Shown here: positions 33,828 to 42,004 of the stretch, piece after piece
Position numbering within the stretch: position 1 is the first letter of the stretch
How the letters are laid out: each line of letters starts with the position of its first letter
Origin: Candidatus Saccharimonadota bacterium
GTDB taxonomy: Bacteria > Patescibacteriota > Saccharimonadia > Saccharimonadales > Saccharimonadaceae
Reading direction: 5' to 3'
Assembly (NCBI GenBank): GCA_027492735.1
Contig: JAPUEE010000004.1
Coordinates: forward strand, 1-64,000
DNA length: 64,000 nucleotides
Translations under genes and position numbers: made by a program
The notes under the pieces: model-generated
The model's database searches: none
Seen by the model: the letters and a program-made list of their open reading frames with translations, nothing else
Told to the model about the DNA's origin: nothing

Positions 33828-34046
33828 TTATTTAGTTATAGCAATAATGCCTTGTACGACGAGAAATACGACAGCAGCAACGATCAGTGTTGTAATCGAG
33901 ACGGTCCGCAAAAACTTCTTGTGATCATGTATCCATTGGCCAAAATCACTGCGTACGACAGCTTCAACTTTGTGAACTCTCACCACATTATCAGTCTTGG
34001 TACTACCTGAATATTTCTTGTTACGCTTCTTCGAAGTTTTTCCCAT
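33828..34046 (-). CDS. Small basic membrane protein
   Basis: 72 residues: a Lys/Arg-rich start (MGKTSKKRNKKYSG), a polar middle, and one C-terminal membrane helix (about residues 50-70, ITTLIVAAVVFLVVQGIIA). Tail-anchored in outline, and loosely SecE-like in shape, but I see no SecE signature motif. TAAAAT ends 6 nt before the ATG, so it is probably leaderless. Function unknown. Confidence 0.7.
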   Translation of the reverse strand: MGKTSKKRNKKYSGSTKTDNVVRVHKVEAVVRSDFGQWIHDHKKFLRTVSITTLIVAAVVFLVVQGIIAITK

Positions 34047-34054
34047 AAAACTAT

Positions 34055-34083
34055 TTTACCACAAACCAAGTGTATGGTATAAT
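34055..34083 (+). promoter_or_regulatory. Promoter of tRNA-Glu
   Basis: TTTACC (34055-34060), 17 nt, TATAAT (34078-34083), ending 18 nt before the tRNA. It overlaps the divergent promoter of the small basic membrane protein. Confidence 0.65.
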
Positions 34084-34101
34084 ATCTGACGGACTCTCCG
34101 C

Positions 34102-34176
34102 GGTCTCATCGTCTAACGGTTAGGACACCAGGTTTTCATCCTGGCAATCGGGGTTCGATTCCCCGTGAGATCACCA
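34102..34176 (+). tRNA. tRNA-Glu (anticodon UUC)
   Basis: 75 nt: acceptor GGTCTCA/TGAGATC, D arm with GTCTAACGGTTAGGAC, anticodon loop TTTTCAT between CCAGG and CCTGG, T arm CGGGG-TTCGATT-CCCCG, and encoded CCA. pyk begins 38 nt downstream with no clear promoter between, so read-through expression is possible. Confidence 0.94.
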
Positions 34177-34214
34177 GAGTTTATAGAAAATTTATTTTTT
34201 AAGGAAAGGTCTTC

Positions 34215-35648
34215 ATGACAAACACGCCAGTAATTAAACATACAAAAATCTTGGCTACGATTGGGCCGGCTACTGATAGTGCCGAAAAAATCGCAGCATT
34301 GATCGACTCTGGGATCAACGGATGCCGTATGAATTTTAGCCACGGTTCTGCCGAGGAACGCGATATGCAATTTAAATTGATTCGTGAATATTCTGCCAAA
34401 GTTGGCAAACATGTCGCTATCTTGCAGGATTTACAAGGACCAAAGATTCGCATCGGTCAACTCAAAGACGATATGAGATTTGATATAAAAGCTGGCGATG
34501 AAATCGGTTTGACCTATGGTATCGAGCATGATGGCGGTAATAATCTACCTTCACAATTTGATTTGAGCCAAGGCGCTAAACCTGGCGAGAGAATTTATCT
34601 ATTTGACGGCAAAATCTGCACGATCGTCCAACGAATCGAGGGCGCAACCGTATGGGTTCGTGCCGAAAACGACGGGTATGTTATTAGCCGAAAATCTATC
34701 AATTTACCTGATACAAATTTTGACCAGGGCCAGATATTAACCCAAAAAGATATCGCTGACCTCGAATGGGGTGCTGACAAAGATTTTGATTATCTAGCGG
34801 TGAGCTTTATTCATAAAGCCTCTGACATAGATTACATTCGCCAGGTAATGGCCGAACGCGGTATTGATCGCCCTATTATTACAAAACTAGAGACTAAAAT
34901 GGGTGCCGATCCAGAAAACCTAGAGGATATTGTAAAGAAATCTGATGGTGTCATGGTGGCGCGTGGCGATCTAGCAACCGAAGCTGGTGCTGAGGTTGTC
35001 CCAGTTATTCAGCGCAAGATTATCGCCCTATGTCAAAAACACTGCAAGATTAGCATTGTTGCGACTCAGATGATGGCTAGCATGGTAGATAATCCAGAGC
35101 CAACTCGCGCTGAGGTCAGTGACGTAGCTACTGCGGCGATCGAAGGCGCTGATGTCGTTATGTTGTCCGATGAAACCGCTATGGGCAAATACCCAGTAGA
35201 GGCAGTTCAGGCTATGAAAAAGACAATTCTCTATGCCCAAGAACATCTACCAGTCAATCCGCTCTACGTTCGCGAAGGTAGTGACAAACGACGCGATTCT
35301 ATCGCTGAGTCGGCAGTTCTCATGGCTGAGCGAACCGGCGCTGACGCCATTGTCGTAGAGACGACGTCTGGCAAGATGGCTAAAAACATCGCCATCCATC
35401 GTCCAAAATGTCCGATTTTGGCCGTAGCACCAACGGATCGTGTGGCTAATCAAATCTCACTACTCTACGATACGCATAGCTTCTCGGGACAAGCTGGTGA
35501 AGGTGTCGAGGTAGCGCAGAGATTATTCGACGAAGGCTTTTTTGCCAAAGACTCTGTCACTATCGTTGTAGTAAAACGTTCACCTGAGACTACCAAGTTG
35601 CCAGTTGCTAACACGGTACAACTACAAGTTTTAGGTGCTAGTGAATAG
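34215..35648 (+). CDS. pyk: Pyruvate kinase
   Basis: 477 residues. N-terminal KILATIGPATDS, GINGCRMNFSHGS, active-site IITKLETKMGADP, GVMVARGDLATEAG and IVATQMMASM, with the C-terminal allosteric domain holding AVLMAERTGADAIVVETTSG. It converts phosphoenolpyruvate and ADP to pyruvate and ATP, the last ATP-yielding step of glycolysis. AAGGAAAGG precedes the ATG. With pgk 51 nt downstream it forms a glycolytic pair. Confidence 0.97.
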   Translation: MTNTPVIKHTKILATIGPATDSAEKIAALIDSGINGCRMNFSHGSAEERDMQFKLIREYSAKVGKHVAILQDLQGPKIRIGQLKDDMRFDIKAGDEIGLTYGIEHDGGNNLPSQFDLSQGAKPGERIYLFDGKICTIVQRIEGATVWVRAENDGYVISRKSINLPDTNFDQGQILTQKDIADLEWGADKDFDYLAVSFIHKASDIDYIRQVMAERGIDRPIITKLETKMGADPENLEDIVKKSDGVMVARGDLATEAGAEVVPVIQRKIIALCQKHCKISIVATQMMASMVDNPEPTRAEVSDVATAAIEGADVVMLSDETAMGKYPVEAVQAMKKTILYAQEHLPVNPLYVREGSDKRRDSIAESAVLMAERTGADAIVVETTSGKMAKNIAIHRPKCPILAVAPTDRVANQISLLYDTHSFSGQAGEGVEVAQRLFDEGFFAKDSVTIVVVKRSPETTKLPVANTVQLQVLGASE

Positions 35649-35699
35649 CCAAAACGAGTACAAGCTGCTACAATAAACATATAATCCGGAAAGGCATAG

Positions 35700-36926
35700 G
35701 TGGGAGTGAAGTTTCCTTATAAAACGGTGCGGGACGTCGATGTTCAGGGTAAACAGATCCTGATGCGGGTTGACTATAATGTACCTCTCAATAAAGATGG
35801 CTCGATAGCTGATGATTTTCGTATTACTGCTAGTTTGCCGACGATTCGCTATCTGTTAAAACGCGGTGCCCGGCTAGTATTGATATCTCACCTCGGTCGC
35901 CCAGATGGTCAGATAAAGCCAGAATTCAGTCTAGAATCTGTAGCTACTAATTTATCTCATCAGTTGGATCGTCCAGTGAAATTCGTATCTGACTGTACCG
36001 GTGATGTGGCGAGCGTTGCAACAAAAAATATGGCCCCTGGCGATGTAGTGTTACTCGAAAATCTCCGTTTTCACGCTGGGGAAGAGGCTAATGATCGTGA
36101 TTTTGCTGCAGATCTAGCAAAGAGCGCTCATGCTAGTCTATTCGTCCAGGATGGGTTTGGCGTAGTACACCGCGCGCATGCTTCGACTGCCGCCATTACG
36201 GAATTCCTGCCGAGTGTATCTGGTCTACTATTAGAAAAAGAATACATAGAGATAGAAAAAGCCATCAACGATCCAAACCGTCCTCTGACTGCTGTCTTGG
36301 GCGGGGCTAAAATTAGTGATAAGATTCCGCTCGTTAAAAAGTTTGTCGAAATTGCTGACACTATTATAGTTGGTGGGGCGATGGCGAATAATTTTTTGAA
36401 ATATCTCGGCTATAATGTGGCCGATAGCTTGGTCGAACCGGACATGGACATGGTGATCAAAGATATTTTGGACGCCGCTCATAGTAAATTTGGTGCTGAA
36501 TTTAATCAACGATTCATTCTACCCACTGACGTAGCAGTTGCGGAACATGGTGATGAAAATGAACCTAGGCTAGAGATGCCTGTTGATGCTGTGCACGGCA
36601 ACATGAAAATTTTCGATATAGGGATAAAAACAATCGATCGAATCAGTCTCGCAGCGGTCGAGTCGGGTACAGTAATTTGGAACGGAACGCTCGGCGTTGC
36701 TGAACGGGCAAATTTTGCGCATGGCTCGGCTCGTTTAGCGTTAGCACTCGCAACGCATCCTCATATTGTGAGCATTATTGGCGGTGGTGATACAGCGGAT
36801 TTTGTTCGTAGCTGGGATTCACTGAAAGGTGGCTCATTTACGCACGTATCAACGGGCGGTGGCGCTAGCCTTGAGCTGATGTCTGGTGATACCTTGCCTG
36901 GTATCGCGGCATTATTGCCGAAATAA
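35700..36926 (+). CDS. pgk: Phosphoglycerate kinase
   Basis: 408 residues. MRVDYNVPLN near the N-terminus, SHLGRPDG, NLRFHAGEEAND, VLGGAKISDKI, and the ATP-loop VSIIGGGDTADFV with FTHVSTGGGASLELMSG. It starts at GTG 35700 (or GTG 35706) after CGGAAAGG. It makes ATP from 1,3-bisphosphoglycerate. TATAAT at 35680-35685 may give it its own promoter. Confidence 0.96.
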   Translation: MGVKFPYKTVRDVDVQGKQILMRVDYNVPLNKDGSIADDFRITASLPTIRYLLKRGARLVLISHLGRPDGQIKPEFSLESVATNLSHQLDRPVKFVSDCTGDVASVATKNMAPGDVVLLENLRFHAGEEANDRDFAADLAKSAHASLFVQDGFGVVHRAHASTAAITEFLPSVSGLLLEKEYIEIEKAINDPNRPLTAVLGGAKISDKIPLVKKFVEIADTIIVGGAMANNFLKYLGYNVADSLVEPDMDMVIKDILDAAHSKFGAEFNQRFILPTDVAVAEHGDENEPRLEMPVDAVHGNMKIFDIGIKTIDRISLAAVESGTVIWNGTLGVAERANFAHGSARLALALATHPHIVSIIGGGDTADFVRSWDSLKGGSFTHVSTGGGASLELMSGDTLPGIAALLPK

Positions 36927-37014
36927 TGTTAGTAGATTATAGACAAGCAAGCATGGCAGTTGTGACGGAGCAAAAGCTCAACGTCGTTACAGGGAGGAGG
37001 AGCGGCCGAAGCCA

Positions 37015-37069
37015 AGGCTAGGCGAGATGTTCGAAACCGACGATGGCTTCCGTCTGTCTCGCCCAGCCT
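37015..37069 (-). terminator. Large hairpin at the 3' end of the island genes
   Basis: AGGCTAGGCGAGA (37015-37027) and TCTCGCCCAGCCT (37057-37069) pair with one mismatch around a 29-nt loop. It lies 15 nt past the stop of the last island gene. No T run follows, so it could be a terminator of the high-GC type or a stabilising hairpin. Confidence 0.5.
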
Positions 37070-37083
37070 GGCTGGTCAGTTGT

Positions 37084-37341
37084 TCAGGCGTTCGCTGCGC
37101 TCCAACGAGCTGCTGCGTTGAACGCAGCAGCCTCCAGGGCGTGGAGGCTGCTGGTCTCAGGTGAGGGTCGAAACACCACCTGTGCCCGGTTGTCACTGAT
37201 CACATCGAGTGACTCTCCGGACAGTACCTCGAAGAGGTGTGCAGCGCACTCGTCGGCCTTCAGACCGACGATTGTGATGAGCAGGAACCACCCGTTGTCG
37301 TCGGTCTTGCATTCGTGTTGGGTATACTCTACGGCAGGCAT
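37084..37341 (-). CDS. Small hypothetical protein of the GC-rich island (paralogue 2)
   Basis: 85 residues from the ATG at 37341, chosen because GAGAGGAGAGGTTA directly precedes it. I do not recognise a family. It shares a pattern with its upstream neighbour: a strand, then SGAE/VGLKADECAAHL-type helix, a short loop, a strand with VVFRPSPETS, and an Ala-rich helix (HALEAAAFNAAARW). The two look like diverged tandem copies. Codons end mainly in G or C. No membrane or export signal. Confidence 0.65.
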   Translation of the reverse strand: MPAVEYTQHECKTDDNGWFLLITIVGLKADECAAHLFEVLSGESLDVISDNRAQVVFRPSPETSSLHALEAAAFNAAARWSAANA

Positions 37342-37355
37342 TAACCTCTCCTCTC

Positions 37356-37655
37356 TCAGTTGAGCGGCATGTGATGGATCCCGTACCACAGGGAGGCTTC
37401 GTTCAGGATGAACTTCTCGAAAGCCTCCAGGCTGGTTTTGGGCAGTAGCCCGAAAATTACCTCCCAGCTGTCCTCACCGAGCTTTGCGAGGCTGGCGGAG
37501 ACGTGGCGGTAGTATCGACCGGCGACAGCCTGTGCCGCTAGATGTGCGGCCAGCGCTGCACTTTCTGCACCACTGATAGAGACGATCAGGCTGGTATCGC
37601 CATCCTGTCGTAGGCCGATGCCTCGGATCGGCTTGGTGATGGTTGAATCGGACAT
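37356..37655 (-). CDS. Small hypothetical protein of the GC-rich island (paralogue 1)
   Basis: 99 residues, ATG at 37655 with GAGGAGG upstream. Contains SLIVSISGAESAALAAHLA, a basic loop, DSWEVIFGLLPKTSLEAFEK and LNEASLWYG, aligning by eye with the next gene. Family unknown. It is the first gene of the pair, 14 nt before the second. The AT-rich promoter at 37766-37794 lies outside the right inverted repeat, so the island may be using a native promoter. Confidence 0.65.
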   Translation of the reverse strand: MSDSTITKPIRGIGLRQDGDTSLIVSISGAESAALAAHLAAQAVAGRYYRHVSASLAKLGEDSWEVIFGLLPKTSLEAFEKFILNEASLWYGIHHMPLN

Positions 37656-37825
37656 GAACGAACCCTCCTCGGGTAGTCTATGGTGTAGCTGGCATACTTG
37701 CTTGTCTTGTCAAAATGCGGCAAGCAAGCGTACGGTAAGTGCGCAGCTGTTCTTGCTAATAGCTAATATTATATTAATATGAGTATTTTGTCAATACCGG
37801 TATGATCAGTGCTAGAATAGTAGCT
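37656..37825. promoter_or_regulatory. Divergent promoter region of the GC-rich island and recG with shared -35
   Basis: Minus strand: TTGACA (37794-37789), 17 nt, TAATAT (37771-37766). Plus strand (recG): TTGTCA (37788-37793), 19 nt, TAGAAT (37813-37818), ending 7 nt before the recG ATG. The two -35 boxes overlap in TTGTCAA. In the leader of the island mRNA, CTTGCTTG (37697-37704) and CAAGCAAG (37721-37728) form a perfect 8-bp inverted repeat that reuses the island-end sequence. Confidence 0.65.
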
Positions 37826-39874
37826 ATGAATCTGGCGACGAAATTATCAGCTATTCGTGGGGTTGGACCAAAAACAGCAGAGCAGCTGGAGACGGCAGGG
37901 CTCGTTACCGTAGATGATCTGTTGAATTTTTTGCCACGACGACACGAAGATTTTTCAGAAGTTGTTTCGATCGCAGCACTCAGGCCTGGTAAAGTAACCA
38001 TCAAAGTTCGCTGCGAATCAGTCCAGACAAAATTTGTGCGGCGCGGCATGCGGGTGACAACGGCAGTGCTAACCGATGCTACCGGCAAAGTTCAGGCGGT
38101 ATGGTTCAACCAACCATATCGGGAGAAACAGCTCTCGAGTGCTGGTGAATTCTATGTGAGCGGTGAATTTGGGTTGCAGCGAGGACGATATCAACTGACA
38201 GCGCCATCGGTCGAGTTGGTAAAAGATCTCCCTATTCAAACCGGCAGAGTGTTGCCGGTCTATTCGCAGCCACGAGGTATAAAAACGACGTTATTTAGAA
38301 AGATTCTAGCAGAACTTCGGCCATTGATTATGATGCTACCCGAAACATTGCCAGCGGACATCGTAGGGAGCGAGCATCTGGCTAGTCGCTCCGAGGCTTT
38401 GACGGCTATGCATTTTCCCGAGTCGTCCGACACTATTGCTGCGGCTCGCGAGAGGCTAGAATTCGAGGAGTTATTTAGTCTAATAGTGGCAGCAAAGCTA
38501 AATAAGGCCGAAAACAGCAAACTAGGCGGCTATACGATTGCCTTTAATCAACCAAAGGTTAAACAATTCGTGACGAGTTTGCCATTTGATTTAACAGGTG
38601 CTCAAAAGCGAGCGCTATGGGATATTTTACAAGATTTCGAGGCGGGCACGCCGATGAATCGTCTGCTCCAAGGCGATGTTGGATCTGGTAAAACTGTCGT
38701 TGCCGGTGCGGCGGCATACCAAGCTAGCCTGGCCGGTTTTCAGACGGCATTTATGGTGCCAACTGAGATTTTGGCAGCTCAACATGCTGAAACACTCACG
38801 AACTTATTAGCTCCGCATGGTCTATCGGTCGCCCTCTTGACTGGATCGGTCAAAGGCAAGGCCAGAACTGAACTACTAGCGCAGGTTGTCGAGGGCTCGG
38901 TGGATATCCTAGTCGGTACTCATGCATTATTTCAGCCGAGTGTTATCTTTCGTAAACTCGGCTTTGCGGTTATCGACGAACAACATCGTTTCGGTGTAAA
39001 GCAGCGACAAGAGTTGCTCGCGAAAGGTTCCGATCATCACACGATGCCGCATCTCCTATCGATGACGGCAACGCCGATTCCACGTTCGTTACAATTAACG
39101 CTGTTCGGTGATCTCGATATATCAATCATCAATCAGTTGCCAAAGGGTCGCAAACCAATTACGACCGAGATAGTTTCGCCAAATAGTCGAGCTCAAATGA
39201 ACGACAAGATTCGTGTTGAGTTGGAGTCTGGCCGGCAGGCTTATTTCATCGCTCCGTTAGTCGAAGATTCAGGTTTATCTGATCAGCAATCCGTGTCCAG
39301 TCTGGCAAAGAAAGTGATGGCGGATTTCAAAGGCTATCGAGTGGATATCTTGCACGGCAAGATGAACGGCGAATCAAAAGACGCAGTGATGCGACGATTC
39401 TTGGCTCACGAAATCGACGTTCTGGTGGCTACAACAGTCGTCGAAGTTGGCGTTGATGTCCCCAACTCGACTATTATTGTCATAGAAAATGCCGACCAAT
39501 TTGGTCTCAGCCAATTGCATCAGCTCCGTGGCAGAGTGGGTCGAGGCCAGTGGCAATCCTATTGTTATTTAGTGCAGTCAGATAGCAGTGCCCCGACGAG
39601 ACGATTGCGTGAGCTAGAACACAGTAACGACGGCTTTTATTTATCCGAGATCGACTTGCAGCTTCGTGGGGCGGGTGAGATCTATGGTACGGCGCAACAT
39701 GGTCAACTAAACTTAAAAATTGCTAACCTCGGTGATACGAAAATGATTGCTCGGGCTGCGGCAGCGGCAACACGCTTTGCGGCAATGACTGCTAAAAATC
39801 CAGATATTCTGCTACAATATGAAGCGTTAGCTCACGAAGTCAATAAATACCAACGGCTAACCACTCTCAATTAG
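37826..39874 (+). CDS. recG: ATP-dependent DNA helicase RecG
   Basis: 682 residues. I chose the ATG at 37826 (MNLATKLSAIRGVGPKTAEQ) because the -10 TAGAAT ends 7 nt upstream; an earlier in-frame ATG at 37802 would precede the transcription start. A helix-hairpin-helix and wedge OB domain come first, then helicase motifs GDVGSGKT, IDEQHRFG, MTATPIPRSL, ATTVVEVGVDVPN and QLRGRVGRG. RecG remodels stalled forks and branched DNA. Probably leaderless. Confidence 0.96.
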   Translation: MNLATKLSAIRGVGPKTAEQLETAGLVTVDDLLNFLPRRHEDFSEVVSIAALRPGKVTIKVRCESVQTKFVRRGMRVTTAVLTDATGKVQAVWFNQPYREKQLSSAGEFYVSGEFGLQRGRYQLTAPSVELVKDLPIQTGRVLPVYSQPRGIKTTLFRKILAELRPLIMMLPETLPADIVGSEHLASRSEALTAMHFPESSDTIAAARERLEFEELFSLIVAAKLNKAENSKLGGYTIAFNQPKVKQFVTSLPFDLTGAQKRALWDILQDFEAGTPMNRLLQGDVGSGKTVVAGAAAYQASLAGFQTAFMVPTEILAAQHAETLTNLLAPHGLSVALLTGSVKGKARTELLAQVVEGSVDILVGTHALFQPSVIFRKLGFAVIDEQHRFGVKQRQELLAKGSDHHTMPHLLSMTATPIPRSLQLTLFGDLDISIINQLPKGRKPITTEIVSPNSRAQMNDKIRVELESGRQAYFIAPLVEDSGLSDQQSVSSLAKKVMADFKGYRVDILHGKMNGESKDAVMRRFLAHEIDVLVATTVVEVGVDVPNSTIIVIENADQFGLSQLHQLRGRVGRGQWQSYCYLVQSDSSAPTRRLRELEHSNDGFYLSEIDLQLRGAGEIYGTAQHGQLNLKIANLGDTKMIARAAAAATRFAAMTAKNPDILLQYEALAHEVNKYQRLTTLN

Positions 39875-39876
39875 TT

Positions 39877-40704
39877 ATGTATTCAGGAACAACCATCAGA
39901 CGCGGCAGCGGAAAATTAATGGGTACGCATCAAAAAATTGATCGCGTAGCTCGCCGTCGTTTACAACGTTACATCCCGTCCGGGATACATTTTCCGAAGG
40001 CCAAGGAAATAGTAAATTTCGAAGGACTAAACGGTCCGGACGGCATTAAAAAGAAGTCTCCTGCGAGAGACGAACCATGGCATTATATAGATCCAACTGA
40101 CCCAAATGACCGACAGATTTTAGATTTGATTCAGGGTCACGAGAATAATTTGATAGCAGCGCTCACGGAAAATAATCGAGAGCGTGCAGCGTTTGAGGCG
40201 GCGTGGTTGGCTCACGCTATCACGGATGGCCTGACGCCTGCTCACCATTATCCATACGAGGAAAAATTAGAAGAGCTTCGTGGCGAGGATTTAACGACGA
40301 GAACCAGCTTGGCTAAAAAAGTCATTATGCCGGGCAAAAATATGCGCGAAAAATTAGTCAATAACTGGGAGTACTGGAAACCAAACGGATTACTAACGGC
40401 GCATGGATTCTTTGAATTCGGCGTGGCCACGATTGCTGCACCACGTCGTTTTCCGGATGTTATGTTAACTCGCCATGATCGTCAAAAAGTTCGCAAGTCC
40501 GGTGGAATAGTACCGCTTTACCCGCGTTCGGTGAGCAAGATCTACAAGATGGGTCTCTACGATGAATTTTTACGCACCAGTTGGACAACCAAATTAGCGC
40601 GTCGCGTAAAAAATCGTTTGATGCCAGAGATTATTCATACAGTGTTGCTGTCTTGGTATTACTGTGCGTGGCGAGCCGGACAAGATTTGCGAAATCAGGG
40701 TTAA
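39877..40704 (+). CDS. Putative metal-dependent hydrolase (phospholipase C/S1-P1 nuclease-like)
   Basis: 275 residues. Histidines are arranged as in zinc-dependent phospholipase C/S1-P1 folds: MGTHQKIDRVARR, WHYIDPTDPN, GHENNLIAAL and AAWLAHAITDGLTPAHHYPYE. The resemblance is motif-level only. The C-terminal third is basic and aromatic (SWYYCAWRAGQD). No signal peptide. The ATG at 39877 lies 2 nt after the recG stop; an alternative in-frame ATG at 39919 just before HQKID has no better ribosome site. Co-transcribed with recG. Substrate unknown. Confidence 0.6.
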   Translation: MYSGTTIRRGSGKLMGTHQKIDRVARRRLQRYIPSGIHFPKAKEIVNFEGLNGPDGIKKKSPARDEPWHYIDPTDPNDRQILDLIQGHENNLIAALTENNRERAAFEAAWLAHAITDGLTPAHHYPYEEKLEELRGEDLTTRTSLAKKVIMPGKNMREKLVNNWEYWKPNGLLTAHGFFEFGVATIAAPRRFPDVMLTRHDRQKVRKSGGIVPLYPRSVSKIYKMGLYDEFLRTSWTTKLARRVKNRLMPEIIHTVLLSWYYCAWRAGQDLRNQG

Positions 40705-40715
40705 CATCGTACAAT
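40687..40715 (+). promoter_or_regulatory. Promoter of tyrS (leaderless)
   Basis: TTGCGA (40687-40692), 17 nt, TACAAT (40710-40715), ending 6 nt before the ATG at 40722. It overlaps the end of the preceding gene. Confidence 0.8.
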
Positions 40716-40721
40716 AACAGT

Positions 40722-41951
40722 ATGACATTTAGCGAAGAATTAGCCTGGCGCGGCTTCATAGGCCAGACGACCTACGAGGATCTAAAGCAAATCGATAAAC
40801 CAGGAATTACCTTTTACTTGGGCGTTGATCCGAGTGCCGACAGTATGCAGATTGGTAATCTAGCTGCGATGATCTTGGCGCTCCGATTTGTTAGGGCTGG
40901 TCACAAGGCTATTCTGCTAGCCGGCGGTGCAACTGGCATGGCTGGTGGCGATCCAGATGGTAAAGACGAGGCGAGGGCTAAACTCTCTCTCGACACTATC
41001 GAGCACAATGTGGCGGCAATTGAAAATCAATTCAAGATTATCTTTGCCGGCGAGGATATCAAGGTCGTCAACAACTACGACTGGTTTAAAAACATTAATT
41101 ATATTGATTTCTTGCGTGACGTTGGCTGGCATTTTTCAATGACGCAGCTGCTGGATCGAGATTTTGTGCAGAGTCGTATCGGCGAGGGTGGCAAGGGTAT
41201 TAACTATGCAGAATTTTCCTACTCTCTGATTCAGGGCTATGACTTTTTGCATCTCTATCGAGAACACGGTACGACGTTACAGCTCTGTGCGGTTGATCAG
41301 TTCGGTAACTCGGTCAGTGGTATGCAGATGATCCGAAAACTAGAGGGCGTCCGGGCTGATGTGTTCGGTATGCCGCTCGTTATTAACAAATCAACGGGCA
41401 AGAAATTTGGCAAGAGCGAAGGCGGTGTAGTCTGGCTCGCTCCGGAGAAAACGAGTCCATATCAGTTCTATCAATTCTGGCTCAACGTGGATGATAATGG
41501 CGTTATTGACTATCTCAAACTATACACCTTTATTGAGTCCGATGAGATTACTGCTCTCGCCGAGGAGCATGTTGCAAATCCAGGCGCTAGACTGGCACAA
41601 AAGAAATTGGCCTACGAAGTAACAGCATTGGTTCATGGTGCGGAGACGACCGATCGAATCGTCGACATCACAGCGACGCTGTTTGGTGGTGATGGATCGA
41701 ACGTTCATGAACTGCTAGGCGACGCTGACAAACTCGCTATTTTGTCGCATGAGATTCCGGTAACCGAAGTTGGTCAGTCGATTGTCGCCGCATTGGTATC
41801 GAGCAACGTGACATCGAGCAATGGTGAAGCGCTTCGTCTCATTAAACAGGGTGCCGTATCGGTCAATGGGCAAAAGATTGATGCAGACCAAATAATCTCA
41901 GAACCCAGTTTGATTAAAAAGGGCAAAAACAGCTTCATTTTAGTGCGATAA
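40722..41951 (+). CDS. tyrS: Tyrosyl-tRNA synthetase
   Basis: 409 residues. I chose the ATG at 40722 (MTFSEELAWRG) from the promoter spacing and family alignment; the longer upstream reading is unsupported. Class I motifs: YLGVDPSADSMQIGN (HIGH region), YAEFSYSLIQGYDFLHL, QFGNSVSGMQM, GKKFGKSEGG (KMSKS equivalent). A C-terminal S4-like domain (ALRLIKQGAVSVNG) binds tRNA. It charges tRNA-Tyr. Confidence 0.97.
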   Translation: MTFSEELAWRGFIGQTTYEDLKQIDKPGITFYLGVDPSADSMQIGNLAAMILALRFVRAGHKAILLAGGATGMAGGDPDGKDEARAKLSLDTIEHNVAAIENQFKIIFAGEDIKVVNNYDWFKNINYIDFLRDVGWHFSMTQLLDRDFVQSRIGEGGKGINYAEFSYSLIQGYDFLHLYREHGTTLQLCAVDQFGNSVSGMQMIRKLEGVRADVFGMPLVINKSTGKKFGKSEGGVVWLAPEKTSPYQFYQFWLNVDDNGVIDYLKLYTFIESDEITALAEEHVANPGARLAQKKLAYEVTALVHGAETTDRIVDITATLFGGDGSNVHELLGDADKLAILSHEIPVTEVGQSIVAALVSSNVTSSNGEALRLIKQGAVSVNGQKIDADQIISEPSLIKKGKNSFILVR

Positions 41952-41954
41952 TCT

Positions 41955-41983
41955 TTGCGATTTGTATCCGCTTGTGCTACAAT
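41955..41983 (+). promoter_or_regulatory. Promoter of tpiA
   Basis: TTGCGA (41955-41960), 17 nt, TACAAT (41978-41983). The -10 ends 21 nt before the ATG and AGGGAGG lies in the short leader, so tpiA uses a Shine-Dalgarno. Confidence 0.75.
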
Positions 41984-42004
41984 GATCAATAACTAGGGAG
42001 GGCT

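Larger units (their letters stand above)
36941..37707. mobile_element. GC-rich two-gene island bounded by imperfect inverted repeats
   Basis: The left end (36941-36955) and the reverse complement of the right end (37707-37693) match at 14 of 15 positions; the shared core is AGACAAGCAAG-x-ATG. Weaker similarity continues inward for a few bases. Between them lie two - strand genes with G/C-ending codons unlike pgk and recG. A 13-bp stem with one mismatch (37015-37027 with 37057-37069) sits past the last gene. There is no transposase. I saw no target duplication. Acquisition as a small mobile or mobilised cassette is inferred. Confidence 0.5.

Noticed and set aside
33828-34046. SecE
   Set aside because: The size and single C-terminal helix fit, but no SecE signature is seen and no nusG, rplK or rpoB is next to it.
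37084-37655. Toxin-antitoxin pair
   Set aside because: Two small overlapping-style genes in a foreign island invite the idea, but both look like paralogues of one fold and neither shows a toxin or DNA-binding motif.
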